Positions 1 to 7,016 of a stretch of DNA of 8,288 nt are shown here, in pieces. The DNA lies in assembly GCA_030740135.1 (NCBI GenBank), contig JASLXW010000151.1, positions 321 through 8,608 of the forward strand, in the 5' to 3' direction. Positions within the stretch are counted from its first letter, which is position 1. Each line of letters opens with the position of its first letter. The notes below the pieces were generated by a model. That model did not search any database. It was given only the letters and a program-made list of their open reading frames with translations, and had not been told where the DNA came from. This stretch comes from Nitrospinota bacterium. Lineage in GTDB: Bacteria > UBA8248 > JACPRG01. Position numbers and translations under genes: made by a program.

Positions 1-1220
1 AGCGGGTCAGGGGCTATGAGTTCCCCGTAATCGCCAACCTCCTCTCGACGCGGAAGAAGTTCGCCCTGGCGCTGAACACGACGGAGGAGCGGGCGGCGGA
101 GGTCTACAGCGAGCGGGAGGTCCGGCGGGTCCCGCCCAAGCGGGTCGAGACGGGCCCCGTCAAGGACGTAATCCACCTGGGAGAGGAGGCCGACCTCCGG
201 CAGCTTCCCATCCTTCTCCATTACGAGCGGAACGACGGTCCCTATATCACCATGGGCGTCCTCGTGGCCAAAGACCCGAGGACCGGCCTGCCCAACCTCG
301 GGATCTACCGGAACAAGCTTCTCGGCCGCAACCGCCTGGGGGTGTATTACAGTTGGGGCAAGCGCCTCCACCTGATCCATCGCGACTTCGAGCGTCGGGA
401 CGAGCCCCTCGAATGCGCCATCGTCCTCGGGATGCACCCCGCCCTCCACATGGCCTCTCAGACGAACCTGATGAAGGACAGCGGCGGGGACGAATACGAG
501 GTGGCGGGCGGGTTGCTGGGCGAGCCCTTGGAGATTGTCCCGTGCGAGACCGTGGACCTCGAAGTCCCGGCCCATGCCGAGATCGTCATCGAGGGGAGGA
601 TCCCGCCCCACGCACGCCAGACCGAGGGGCCTTTCGGCGAATACCACCGGTATTACGGCCAGGTCGTCGACGCCCCGGAGATCGAAGTGACCGCCGTCAC
701 CCATCGCGGGGACGCCATCTATCAGAACCTCGGCGGGTTCGTGGAGCAGGTGACCGTCACCCGAATCCCCAACGAGGGGCAGCTCCTGCGCGAGCTCCGC
801 AAATTCGTCCCGACGGTCAGGTCCGTCCATATCCCCTTATCGGGCGTTCTGTACCACGCCTATATCCAGATGGAGAAGGTGAACGAAGGGGACGCCAAGA
901 ACGTCCTCATGGCGGCGATCACGCGGGGGACGTGCATCAAGACGGCCATCGCGGTCGATCCGGACGTGGACATCTTCGATGAGAATGACGTCCTCTGGGC
1001 GCTTTCCACCCGCGTGGTCCCGGACCGGGACATCTTCCAGGTCCCGGGGGCCCGGGGCAACCGGCTGGACCCGACCACCTACGCCCTCACCCGGATCGAG
1101 CGGGACGGCATGGTCACGAAGATGGGGATCGACGCCACCGTCCCTCTCGGCTATGGGGATCCCTATCCTCCGAGGGCCAGGATTCCCGGTGTGAGCGGAC
1201 TGGAATTAGCGGAATTCTGA
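1..1220 (+). CDS. UbiD-family prenylated-FMN-dependent decarboxylase (5'-truncated)
   Basis: The reading frame is open from the left edge (first complete codon at base 3) to TGA at 1218-1220. It gives 405 residues and lacks an estimated 80-100 N-terminal residues compared with the usual ~490. UbiD proteins catalyse reversible, non-oxidative (de)carboxylation of aromatic or alpha,beta-unsaturated acids in the cytoplasm, using prenylated FMN made by UbiX plus a divalent metal. Family signatures in order: PVIANLL (about 24-44), LPIL then GPYIT (about 210-250), KDPRTGLPNLGIYR (270-311), which carries the metal-binding Asn and catalytic Arg, DEYEVAGGLLGEP (489-527), AEIVIEG (576-596), and EGPFGEYHRYYG (624-659) with the two acidic catalytic residues. 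The C-terminal DVLWALSTR block (about 987-1013) is also typical. All expected active-site residues seem intact, so it is probably active. No ubiX is in the window. The substrate could be an aromatic acid, a heterocyclic acid or a polyprenyl hydroxybenzoate; catabolic neighbours make ubiquinone synthesis less likely. The Met at 252 is internal, not the start. Confidence 0.93.
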   Translation, partial: RVRGYEFPVIANLLSTRKKFALALNTTEERAAEVYSEREVRRVPPKRVETGPVKDVIHLGEEADLRQLPILLHYERNDGPYITMGVLVAKDPRTGLPNLGIYRNKLLGRNRLGVYYSWGKRLHLIHRDFERRDEPLECAIVLGMHPALHMASQTNLMKDSGGDEYEVAGGLLGEPLEIVPCETVDLEVPAHAEIVIEGRIPPHARQTEGPFGEYHRYYGQVVDAPEIEVTAVTHRGDAIYQNLGGFVEQVTVTRIPNEGQLLRELRKFVPTVRSVHIPLSGVLYHAYIQMEKVNEGDAKNVLMAAITRGTCIKTAIAVDPDVDIFDENDVLWALSTRVVPDRDIFQVPGARGNRLDPTTYALTRIERDGMVTKMGIDATVPLGYGDPYPPRARIPGVSGLELAEF

Positions 1221-1245
1221 AAAACGACTTTTGTATGGGTCGTCG

Positions 1246-1267
1246 GACCTCTTCGGGTCTTCTCTTT
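1246..1267 (+). terminator. Weak hairpin followed by T-rich tract downstream of the UbiD-like gene
   Basis: GACCT (1246-1250) can pair with GGGTC (1255-1259), including one G-T pair, around a CTTC loop. It is followed by TTCTCTTT (1260-1267). A second small stem lies just upstream: ACGAC (1224-1228) with GTCGT (1239-1243). The position, 26 bases after the UbiD-like stop, suits a terminator, but a stem this short is weak and the T-run is interrupted. It may instead be an attenuating structure or chance. Confidence 0.25.
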
Positions 1268-1296
1268 GGTAAGATTGGAGGAATTTTGGTAGGATT
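1265..1296. repeat. Direct repeat with a 20-bp period in the hyuA upstream region
   Basis: TTTGGTAAGATT (1265-1276) recurs as TTTGGTAGGATT (1285-1296), 11 of 12 bases identical. The copies start exactly 20 bp apart, about two helical turns, so both would face the same side of the DNA. The surrounding 30 bases are more AT-rich than the rest of the window. This arrangement fits a tandem regulator-binding site upstream of hyuA, but no family-specific operator is recognised. Confidence 0.3.
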
Positions 1297-1333
1297 TTCG
1301 GCTCGGGCAAGAATCCGGTTGATGGCCGGCAGC

Positions 1334-1352
1334 TTGACACGGGTTGCGTCAA
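1334..1352. promoter_or_regulatory. Imperfect 19-bp palindrome upstream of hyuA (candidate operator)
   Basis: TTGAC (1334-1338) and GTCAA (1348-1352) are perfect inverted arms around a 9-base centre. Inside them C1340 pairs with G1346, with one mismatch between. A nine-G run (1353-1361) abuts the right arm. The left arm is also a TTGACA hexamer, but there is no -10-like sequence 16-18 bases downstream, so a sigma-70 reading is not supported. Size and symmetry suit a dimeric repressor or activator controlling hyuAB. Confidence 0.3.
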
Positions 1353-1429
1353 GGGGGGGGGAGGATCACAACGCTCCTTGAGGGAAACCAGGCGAAGAAT
1401 CCGCCTTCCCTCGCGAGAGAGGGGATATG

Positions 1430-3496
1430 ATGTCTTATCAGGTGGGCATTGACATCGGAGGCACCTTCACCGACTTGGTCGTTCGGAACGAGGAGTCTGG
1501 AGACCTCTCGGCTCTCAAGGTTCCATCGACCCCCCAAAACTTCATCGACGGCGTGATGGAGGGGTTGGCCAAATCCGGGATCGCCCCCGAAAGACTGGAT
1601 TTGATCAAACACGGCTCGACCATTGCCACCAACGCCATCATCGAGCGGCGCGGTGCGAGCACGGCCCTTCTGACCACTCAGGGAATGCGCGCGGTCCTGG
1701 AGGCCGCCCGAGCCACGCGGGCCGATATCGCGGACCTCGCTTGGGCCCCATCGCCGCCCCTTGTGCCCCGACGCCACATTCTCGAAGCCCGGGAGCGTGT
1801 GGATTATGAAGGCAAAGTCCTCACCCCGCTCGATGAGAACATGGTGCGGGAGGCGGGCCGGATATTTCGCCGGCGGGGCATGGAGGCCATCTCCGTCGTC
1901 TTTCTGAACTCCTTCATGAACCCGTCTCACGAATTTCGGGCCAAGGAGATCCTCCAGGAGGCCTGTCCCGACGCCTTCGTCTGCTGCTCGTTTGAAGTTC
2001 TGCCGGAAATGCGAGAGTTCGAGCGGACCAGTACGACGGTGGCGAACGCGTACTTGGGCCCCATTGTCGACCGGTATCTCGACGAGCTGATTTCCCGGAC
2101 CCGGCAGTGGGGATATCACCGGGAGGTTCTGGTCATCCACTCCGCAGGGGGGCTCATGACCTGCCGGACGGCGAGACGAATGCCGGCGCGGATATGCCAA
2201 TCAGGGCCCGCCGGGGGCGTCCAGGGGGCCGTCCTGGTGGCGAAGGCGGCGGGTTTTGAAAACCTCGTCACGCTGGACATTGGCGGCACGAGCGCCGATT
2301 TGTCGCTTGTCTATCAAGGGGCGCCGCTCCTGACGAACGCCTATGCCGTGGAGTTCAACATTCCCATCTCCCTGCCGGTCGTCGACGTCAAGGCCATCGG
2401 AGCGGGTGGAGGAAGCATTGCCTGGATCGATCCCGCCGGGATCCTGAAGAGCGGACCCCAAAGCGCAGGAGCGTCGCCCGGTCCGGCCTGTTACGGGGGG
2501 GGCGGGACGGAGCCCACGAACACCGACGCCAATCTGGTCTTGGGCCGGCTGAACCCGGAAACCTTTATGGGGGGAGAGAAGACCATCCGGGAGGAGTTGG
2601 CCGGGAAGGTCATCGAAGAGAAGGTCGCAAAGCACTTCGGCATGAGCCTGGAAGAAGCCGCCGAGGCGATCTTGCGGGTTTCCAACGCGAACATGGTCAA
2701 CGGAATCAGGCTGATCAGCGTTCAGCGGGGGTACGATCCACGAGACTTTGTCCTGTTCGCCTTCGGGGGCGCCGGTCCGCTTCACGCGGTCGACCTCGCC
2801 CGGGAGCTGAGCATTCCCAAGGTCCTGATTCCCCCGCTGCCGGGTGTGACCTCCGCCCTGGGCGTTCTCGCCACGGATCTGAAGTACGACTTTCTCGCCT
2901 CGTTCCTCCAGAAACAAAGCGAAGTGGATATCCGGAAGCTGAACGAGACCTTCGGCCGGATGGAGGAGGAGGCGCGGGCCCTCCTGGCCGATGGGAATAC
3001 CCCGGAGAACCAGATGCAGTTTGAGCGGCAGGCCGATCTCCGGTACTTCGGGAAGACCAATTACTTGACCATACAAGTCCCCGGTGAGACGCTGAAGGAA
3101 AGGCATGTCGAGGAGATGATCGACCTCTACAACTCGGAGCATCAACGGGAATATGGATACGTGGCCTCGGATGTCGGAGAGATCGAAATCGCCAATCTGC
3201 GCCTCATCGCCACCGGGCCGGACTCCGGTATTCCGCCCCAAGAGGCCTCGGGCTCCGGGAATCCCGGCGACGCCTTGAAGGGCGCCCGGCGCGTCTATTT
3301 CAAGGAGGCCAGGGGCTATGTCGAAGCCCGTGTCTATGACCGCGAGCGGCTTGGACCGGGGGCCTCCTTCACGGGACCGGCCATTATTGAACAGGCCGAC
3401 ACGACGACCGTTCTCCCTCCGGGGAGTTCCGCCGTGGTGGATCCCTATCAAAACCTCATCCTGACGGTGAACGCGGCCGAAGGCGAAGGAGAATGA
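1430..3496 (+). CDS. hyuA: Hydantoinase A / oxoprolinase-type ATPase subunit (HyuA)
   Basis: HyuA-family proteins are ASKHA-fold ATP-binding subunits. With HyuB they drive ATP-dependent hydrolysis of N-methylhydantoin or 5-oxoproline, or carboxylation of acetone or acetophenone. The protein is 688 residues, typical for the family. Visible motifs (residues from the Met at 1430): DIGGTFTD (8-15, phosphate binding), HGSTIATNAIIERRGA (61-76), QSGPAGGVQGA (257-267), LDIGGTSADLSLV (282-294, second phosphate-binding block), VDVKAIGAGGGSIAWID (318-334), GPACYGGGGTEPTNTDANL (351-369), FGGAGPLHA (445-453) and PPLPGVTSALGVLATD (468-483). The order corresponds to the Hydant_A_N domain, the Hydantoinase_A domain and a C-terminal domain. 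GAGAGG at 1417-1422 lies 7 bases before ATG 1430 but only 4 before the adjacent in-frame ATG 1427, so 1430 is preferred. The gene runs directly into hyuB. No gamma subunit of the acetone-carboxylase type follows, so hydrolase or carboxylase cannot be decided here. Confidence 0.95.
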   Translation: MSYQVGIDIGGTFTDLVVRNEESGDLSALKVPSTPQNFIDGVMEGLAKSGIAPERLDLIKHGSTIATNAIIERRGASTALLTTQGMRAVLEAARATRADIADLAWAPSPPLVPRRHILEARERVDYEGKVLTPLDENMVREAGRIFRRRGMEAISVVFLNSFMNPSHEFRAKEILQEACPDAFVCCSFEVLPEMREFERTSTTVANAYLGPIVDRYLDELISRTRQWGYHREVLVIHSAGGLMTCRTARRMPARICQSGPAGGVQGAVLVAKAAGFENLVTLDIGGTSADLSLVYQGAPLLTNAYAVEFNIPISLPVVDVKAIGAGGGSIAWIDPAGILKSGPQSAGASPGPACYGGGGTEPTNTDANLVLGRLNPETFMGGEKTIREELAGKVIEEKVAKHFGMSLEEAAEAILRVSNANMVNGIRLISVQRGYDPRDFVLFAFGGAGPLHAVDLARELSIPKVLIPPLPGVTSALGVLATDLKYDFLASFLQKQSEVDIRKLNETFGRMEEEARALLADGNTPENQMQFERQADLRYFGKTNYLTIQVPGETLKERHVEEMIDLYNSEHQREYGYVASDVGEIEIANLRLIATGPDSGIPPQEASGSGNPGDALKGARRVYFKEARGYVEARVYDRERLGPGASFTGPAIIEQADTTTVLPPGSSAVVDPYQNLILTVNAAEGEGE
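3486..3491 (+). promoter_or_regulatory. Ribosome binding site that decides the hyuB start
   Basis: AAGGAG lies inside the last codons of hyuA. Two in-frame ATGs follow. The one at 3493 overlaps the hyuA stop as ATGA but is only 1 base from the site; the one at 3499 is 7 bases away, normal spacing. Initiation at 3499, two bases after the hyuA stop, is therefore preferred. Either way the genes are translationally coupled. Confidence 0.6.
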
Positions 3497-3498
3497 CC

Positions 3499-5382
3499 AT
3501 GACGGGCCGAAGCGAATCAAAGCTGGAGACGCGGGTGGACCCGATCACGTTTGAGGTTCTCCGCAATGCGTTTCGCGCCATCTGCACGGAGGGGAGCGCC
3601 CTCCTGGAGCGGGTGTCCTACTCCCCGACCATTACCGAGGGACACGACTACTCCGTGGCTCTGCTCACGACCGACGCCCGCCTGATCGCCCACGGTTTCA
3701 AGGACCAGGCCCCTCACCTGGGAACCTTCGAGGAAGCCCTGAAATCCACGCTCGCCGACGTGGACCATTGGGAGCCCGGTGACGTCTACCTCCACAACGA
3801 TCCCTATACCGGAGGGACTCACACAAACGATGTCAAGCTCATCCGGCCGGTCTTCTTTCAAGGGGAGCGCGTCGCTTACGCCGTGACGCTTTGCCACTGG
3901 GCGGACGTGGGGGGACCCATCCCGGGGAGCTTCCACCCGCGCGGCCATGACCATTTCCAGGAAGGGATCCGTCTTCCGGCGATGCCGCTCTACCAAGCGG
4001 ATCGAGAGGTCCGCTCCACCTTCAAGCTGATCCGGTTCAACACCCGCTGTTACGTCGATCGGCTCGGCGACATCCAGAGCCAGTATGAGACGGCGCGGCT
4101 GATGGAGCGCCGTCTGGCCGAGTACATGGAGAAGTTCGGCAAGAAGACCATGATGGACGCCTTTGAGGACACCATGGACTACAGCGAATACCGGTTCGCT
4201 CAGGAGATTGCGTCCTTGCCCGACGGCGAATACGAGTTCGAAGACTTTGGGGACTGCGACATCCTCCACCCGGATCTGCCTCGTATCAAAGAGCATTGCC
4301 GGCTGACCATCAATGGGGAACAATGCACCCTGGACTGGTCCGGGTCCGACCCCCAGCCCCGGAGCTCATGGGGGTTCGCCCGCCCGGCCCTTCTGTCCGC
4401 CACCTATGACGGCACCATGCACTCCTTCCCCTTTCTGGCCCCGCTCAACCACGGCATTATCCGGCACCTCGAGATCGTCAGCCGGAAGGGCTCCTGTGTG
4501 GACGTGAAGGAGCCCAACGGCGTCTCCGGTTATTGCTCGGGCGCTTACGAAAAGGTGGATCACGTAACGATGGGGTGCTGGGCGCAGGCCAACGTCCACG
4601 TCAACCCCCGCTACGTCCACGCCGGAAGCCTGAATCTTGAAAACCTTTGCACGGGGGGGGTCCATCCGAAAACGGGAGTCGATTTCGTCTCGTATCTATG
4701 GTTGGAGGGAGGGGCGGGGGCCTGCACCTTCCGTGACGGGACCTCCCTCATCAACTCCATCTACATCTCCGGGGCCTCCAACCAGCCGATCGAAAGCTGG
4801 GAGCGCTGGTACCCCATGGTCGTCACCCGGTGCGACGTGGTGAAAGACTCCTGCGGCGACGGAAGGTATCGCGGCGGGTTCGGCATCTACCGCGACTTCG
4901 AGGTGACGGGGAACACGGTGATCACCATCCACGGCGACCGGGAGTTCGTCACCCCTTGCGGAATCGCGGGGGGCACTAACGGCGGTCCCAATCGGTTGGT
5001 GAAGAATCCCGGGACGGAGGAGGAGACGAACCTCGGCATGTACTGCGTCACGGAACCCCTCAAGCCCGGAGACAAAATCATGTTCGTCTCGAACGGGGGG
5101 GGAGGCTGCGGGGATCCGCTCGACCGGCCGCCGGAGGCGGTCTTGGAAGACGTCCTGGACGACTACATCAGCCTGGAGAAGGCCCGGGGGGTCTACGGCG
5201 TCGTGATTCGTCCCATCGATCCGGAAATTCTGGAATACGAGATCGACCGGGAGGCGACGGAAAAGTTGCGGGCGGAGCTCGGCCAACGCGCCCCCAGCCG
5301 GGGATACGGCCCCGGGGAGGTCAACCCGCAGGGTGAGAAGATCGACATCGACTGGGAAAAGATCGGCCGGCCCACAACGTAA
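3499..5382 (+). CDS. hyuB: Hydantoinase B / oxoprolinase-type catalytic subunit (HyuB)
   Basis: This is the partner subunit of HyuA; HyuB-family proteins carry the hydrolytic or carboxylating centre of N-methylhydantoinases, oxoprolinases and acetone/acetophenone carboxylases. The 627-residue protein (from ATG 3499) opens with the typical DPITFEVLRNAF (about 14-25). The hallmark YLHNDPYTGGTHTNDVKL block is at 97-114. Its His/Asp residues are likely metal ligands by analogy with the acetone carboxylase alpha subunit. CHWADVGGPIPGS (132-144) follows. The C-terminal signature SNGGGGCGDPLDRPPEAVLEDV begins near residue 531. About 75 residues then run on past that signature, ending in a charged, Pro/Gly-containing tail. 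The length is within or slightly above the HyuB range and clearly shorter than acetone carboxylase alpha (about 770 residues), which weakly favours a hydantoinase/oxoprolinase-like or unknown role. The gene starts two bases after hyuA, so the subunits should be made together. An in-frame ATG at 3493 is the alternative start. Confidence 0.94.
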   Translation: MTGRSESKLETRVDPITFEVLRNAFRAICTEGSALLERVSYSPTITEGHDYSVALLTTDARLIAHGFKDQAPHLGTFEEALKSTLADVDHWEPGDVYLHNDPYTGGTHTNDVKLIRPVFFQGERVAYAVTLCHWADVGGPIPGSFHPRGHDHFQEGIRLPAMPLYQADREVRSTFKLIRFNTRCYVDRLGDIQSQYETARLMERRLAEYMEKFGKKTMMDAFEDTMDYSEYRFAQEIASLPDGEYEFEDFGDCDILHPDLPRIKEHCRLTINGEQCTLDWSGSDPQPRSSWGFARPALLSATYDGTMHSFPFLAPLNHGIIRHLEIVSRKGSCVDVKEPNGVSGYCSGAYEKVDHVTMGCWAQANVHVNPRYVHAGSLNLENLCTGGVHPKTGVDFVSYLWLEGGAGACTFRDGTSLINSIYISGASNQPIESWERWYPMVVTRCDVVKDSCGDGRYRGGFGIYRDFEVTGNTVITIHGDREFVTPCGIAGGTNGGPNRLVKNPGTEEETNLGMYCVTEPLKPGDKIMFVSNGGGGCGDPLDRPPEAVLEDVLDDYISLEKARGVYGVVIRPIDPEILEYEIDREATEKLRAELGQRAPSRGYGPGEVNPQGEKIDIDWEKIGRPTT

Positions 5383-5399
5383 AGGGGAGGCCCATCTCC

Positions 5400-5828
5400 T
5401 CAACCCGGCAAGGAATCCACGACCGCCACGGTTTCCACTTCAACAAGAAGGTCCGGGTCCATCAGGGCCTCTACCTCGATCATTGAACTGACGGGAAAAT
5501 CCTTGGTGATGTATTCTTTGCGGACCTCGGCAATCTGGGGGTACGCCTCTGATTTGGTGACCCGGCGGGTGACGAAGTTGGTGATCTTGACAAGGTCGTT
5601 CATCGTTCCCCCGACCTCGGCCAAAATCGCTTTCAGGTTCTTCATGATGTGCCGGTACTGCGCGGCAAGGTCTCCCTTGCCCACGACCCGGCCATCGGGA
5701 CCCCAGGCGACCTGCCCGGCAATGAAAACGAGGGTTCCCCCGGTCACCGCCACGGCCTGGGAGTAGGGACCGACGGGCCGGCCGGTCTGCTTGTACATCG
5801 TCGGGGAATCGAGGATCCTCTTGGGCAT
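5400..5828 (-). CDS. RidA/YjgF/UK114-family protein lacking the catalytic arginine
   Basis: This 142-residue protein has the normal length of a RidA-family subunit; such proteins form trimers with active sites between subunits. Family motifs: GPYSQAVAVTGGTLVFIAGQV (20-40), KNLKAILAEVGGTMNDLVKIT (63-83) and LVEVETVAV (128-136). Canonical RidA hydrolyses reactive enamines/imines with an Arg in the P-A-R-S/T motif. Here the segment reads DFPVSSMIEVEAL (110-122), with Ser114 at that position, so RidA-type imine deaminase activity is doubtful. Other Rid subfamilies also lack this Arg and have poorly known functions. The start at 5828 is supported by GGAG (complement of 5837-5840) 8 bases upstream. 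The gene is convergent with hyuB (17 bp between stops, only a 4-bp GGAG/CTCC stem there) and divergent from the ACMSD-like gene, with which it may share a control region. A RidA-fold 2-aminomuconate deaminase is known beside ACMSD in nitrobenzoate-type pathways, a possible parallel role. Confidence 0.9.
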   Translation of the reverse strand: MPKRILDSPTMYKQTGRPVGPYSQAVAVTGGTLVFIAGQVAWGPDGRVVGKGDLAAQYRHIMKNLKAILAEVGGTMNDLVKITNFVTRRVTKSEAYPQIAEVRKEYITKDFPVSSMIEVEALMDPDLLVEVETVAVVDSLPG

Positions 5829-5957
5829 GGTCTTCTCTCCTTCGCGCAGGTGATGCGGGCGGCGGTTCCTTTCCCCGCGCCGGGACTCACTTGGCGGTGC
5901 GATTGAATGCCGGACGGTAAGGGATTTTCCGGGTCAAAAAGAGCGCTGTGATTTTTC

Positions 5958-5968
5958 GAGGTTACCTC
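5958..5968. promoter_or_regulatory. Perfect 11-bp palindrome in the divergent intergenic region
   Basis: GAGGT (5958-5962), a central T, then ACCTC (5964-5968) form a perfect inverted repeat 51 bases before the start of the ACMSD-like gene and 129 bases from that of the RidA-like gene. The 191-bp gap (5829-6019) must hold promoters for both genes. I could not find a convincing -35/-10 pair on either strand. The palindrome is the best operator candidate, but such short symmetry can arise by chance. Confidence 0.3.
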
Positions 5969-6019
5969 AGGAGGCAAGATCCGTCAAAGAAGAGAAACCC
6001 TTGAAAGTGAGGGCGCGCC

Positions 6020-6994
6020 ATGCGAATCGATGTCCACAGTCACTTTTTTCCTCCTGAGTATTTCCGGGAGGTCTTTGGCCGTTCCGACGCCGATCTGGTC
6101 ATGCAGGACGACAAGGGCGAAGAGGTTCTCTTTGGGCTCACCGAACCCAGCTGGGATCTCGACCTGCGCCTTTCCCATATGGAGGAGGCCGGCGTAAGCG
6201 CGCAGGTCCTCTCCCTCACCAGCCCGAATGTCTACTTCCCCGATGAACGGAAGAGTTGCGACCTCTCGGTCGTCTGCAACGATGCCTGCGCGGACATCTG
6301 CCGGAACAATCCCGGCCGGTTTTACTTTTTCGCCAGCGTGCCGCTGGTGAGCGTCGAAAAGGCGATCGATGAGCTCCATCGCGCCATGACCCTGCCCGGG
6401 ATGAAAGGCGTTGTCCTCGGGACAAACGTCCTGGACCGCCCCCTCAGCTCCCCCGAGTTCACCCCGTTCTTCGAGACCTTGGACTCATTGCGCCTTCCGC
6501 TCTTCCTTCATCCCATGAATACCACCGGCCGGGAGGCCATGAGGGAGTTCGCGCTCGAAGTGCTGGTCGGTTTTCCCTTCGAGACGACGCTGGCGATCAC
6601 CCGGATGGTGTTCAGCGGCCTGATGGAAAGGTTCCCGCACTTCGACGTGATCCTTGCCCATATGGGCGGGGCCGTCCCTTACCTGTGCGAGCGAATCGAC
6701 TATGGCTTCACCGACTTCCCCGAATGCCGGGAGAAGATCCCGAAGCCGCCCGGCGAATATTTTCGAAGTTTTTACTACGACACCGCGCTCTCCTACGGGC
6801 GGCCGACCCTGGACTGCGTGTCTGCTTTCGCGGGGCCGGAGCGGATCCTCTTCGGTACGGATTACCCCTTCGGAATGGAGAAAAAGCTCCACTGCCTGAC
6901 GGTGGAAGGCGTCCAGGGGTCGGGTCTTGGGCCTGAGGAGCGGGAAAAGGTTTATGGGGAGAACACAAAACGGGTCCTGAGAATCGACGCATGA
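6020..6994 (+). CDS. ACMSD-like metal-dependent decarboxylase (amidohydrolase 2 family)
   Basis: The 324-residue protein has the length and motif order of 2-amino-3-carboxymuconate-6-semialdehyde decarboxylase and its relatives (gamma-resorcylate and 5-carboxyvanillate decarboxylases), which remove CO2 non-oxidatively with one catalytic zinc or manganese. Visible residues: H6-x-H8 in IDVHSHFFPPEY, H164 in LFLHP, H214 in ILAHMGG, and D281 in ILFGTDYPFG, the expected ligand and catalytic set. R50 in WDLDLRLSHMEEAG matches the substrate-binding Arg of ACMSD. R225 in CERIDYGF lies 11 residues after the catalytic His, the spacing of the second substrate Arg supplied across the dimer. Both support a carboxylated substrate. 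FPFETTLAITRMV (185-197) and ERFPHFDVILAHMGGAVPY (203-221) are also ACMSD-like. GAGG at 6009-6012 lies 7 bases before the ATG. It is divergent from the RidA-like gene. The exact substrate (aminocarboxymuconate semialdehyde or another aromatic or muconate acid) is uncertain. Confidence 0.92.
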   Translation: MRIDVHSHFFPPEYFREVFGRSDADLVMQDDKGEEVLFGLTEPSWDLDLRLSHMEEAGVSAQVLSLTSPNVYFPDERKSCDLSVVCNDACADICRNNPGRFYFFASVPLVSVEKAIDELHRAMTLPGMKGVVLGTNVLDRPLSSPEFTPFFETLDSLRLPLFLHPMNTTGREAMREFALEVLVGFPFETTLAITRMVFSGLMERFPHFDVILAHMGGAVPYLCERIDYGFTDFPECREKIPKPPGEYFRSFYYDTALSYGRPTLDCVSAFAGPERILFGTDYPFGMEKKLHCLTVEGVQGSGLGPEEREKVYGENTKRVLRIDA

Positions 6995-7016
6995 CGCCGG
7001 AAGCGCCCTGGAGGAA

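Noticed and set aside
353..982. 209-codon + strand frame inside the UbiD-like gene
   Set aside because: The product is extremely Arg/Pro-rich and out of frame with the continuous UbiD motifs.
1334..1361. TTGACA as a sigma-70 -35 box, or TTGACAC-GGG-TTGC as a sigma-54 promoter
   Set aside because: The sequence 17 bases downstream is G-rich with no TATAAT-like box. The spacing between the GA/GG and GC elements is too short for sigma-54.
1322..1381. 19-residue leader-peptide ORF spanning the nine-G run before hyuA
   Set aside because: There is no ribosome binding site at the right distance, no run of regulatory codons, and no downstream attenuator hairpin.
1349..3520. Two long abutting open frames on the - strand (1349-2200 and 2201-3520) opposite hyuA
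   Set aside because: Their translations are Arg/Gly/Pro/His-rich with no family motifs, while the + strand carries the complete HyuA motif series. They reflect high GC on the complement of a real gene.
3517..5403. Minus-strand open frames opposite hyuB (3517-4323 and 4696-5403)
   Set aside because: No family motifs are seen and they overlap the fully supported HyuB coding sequence.
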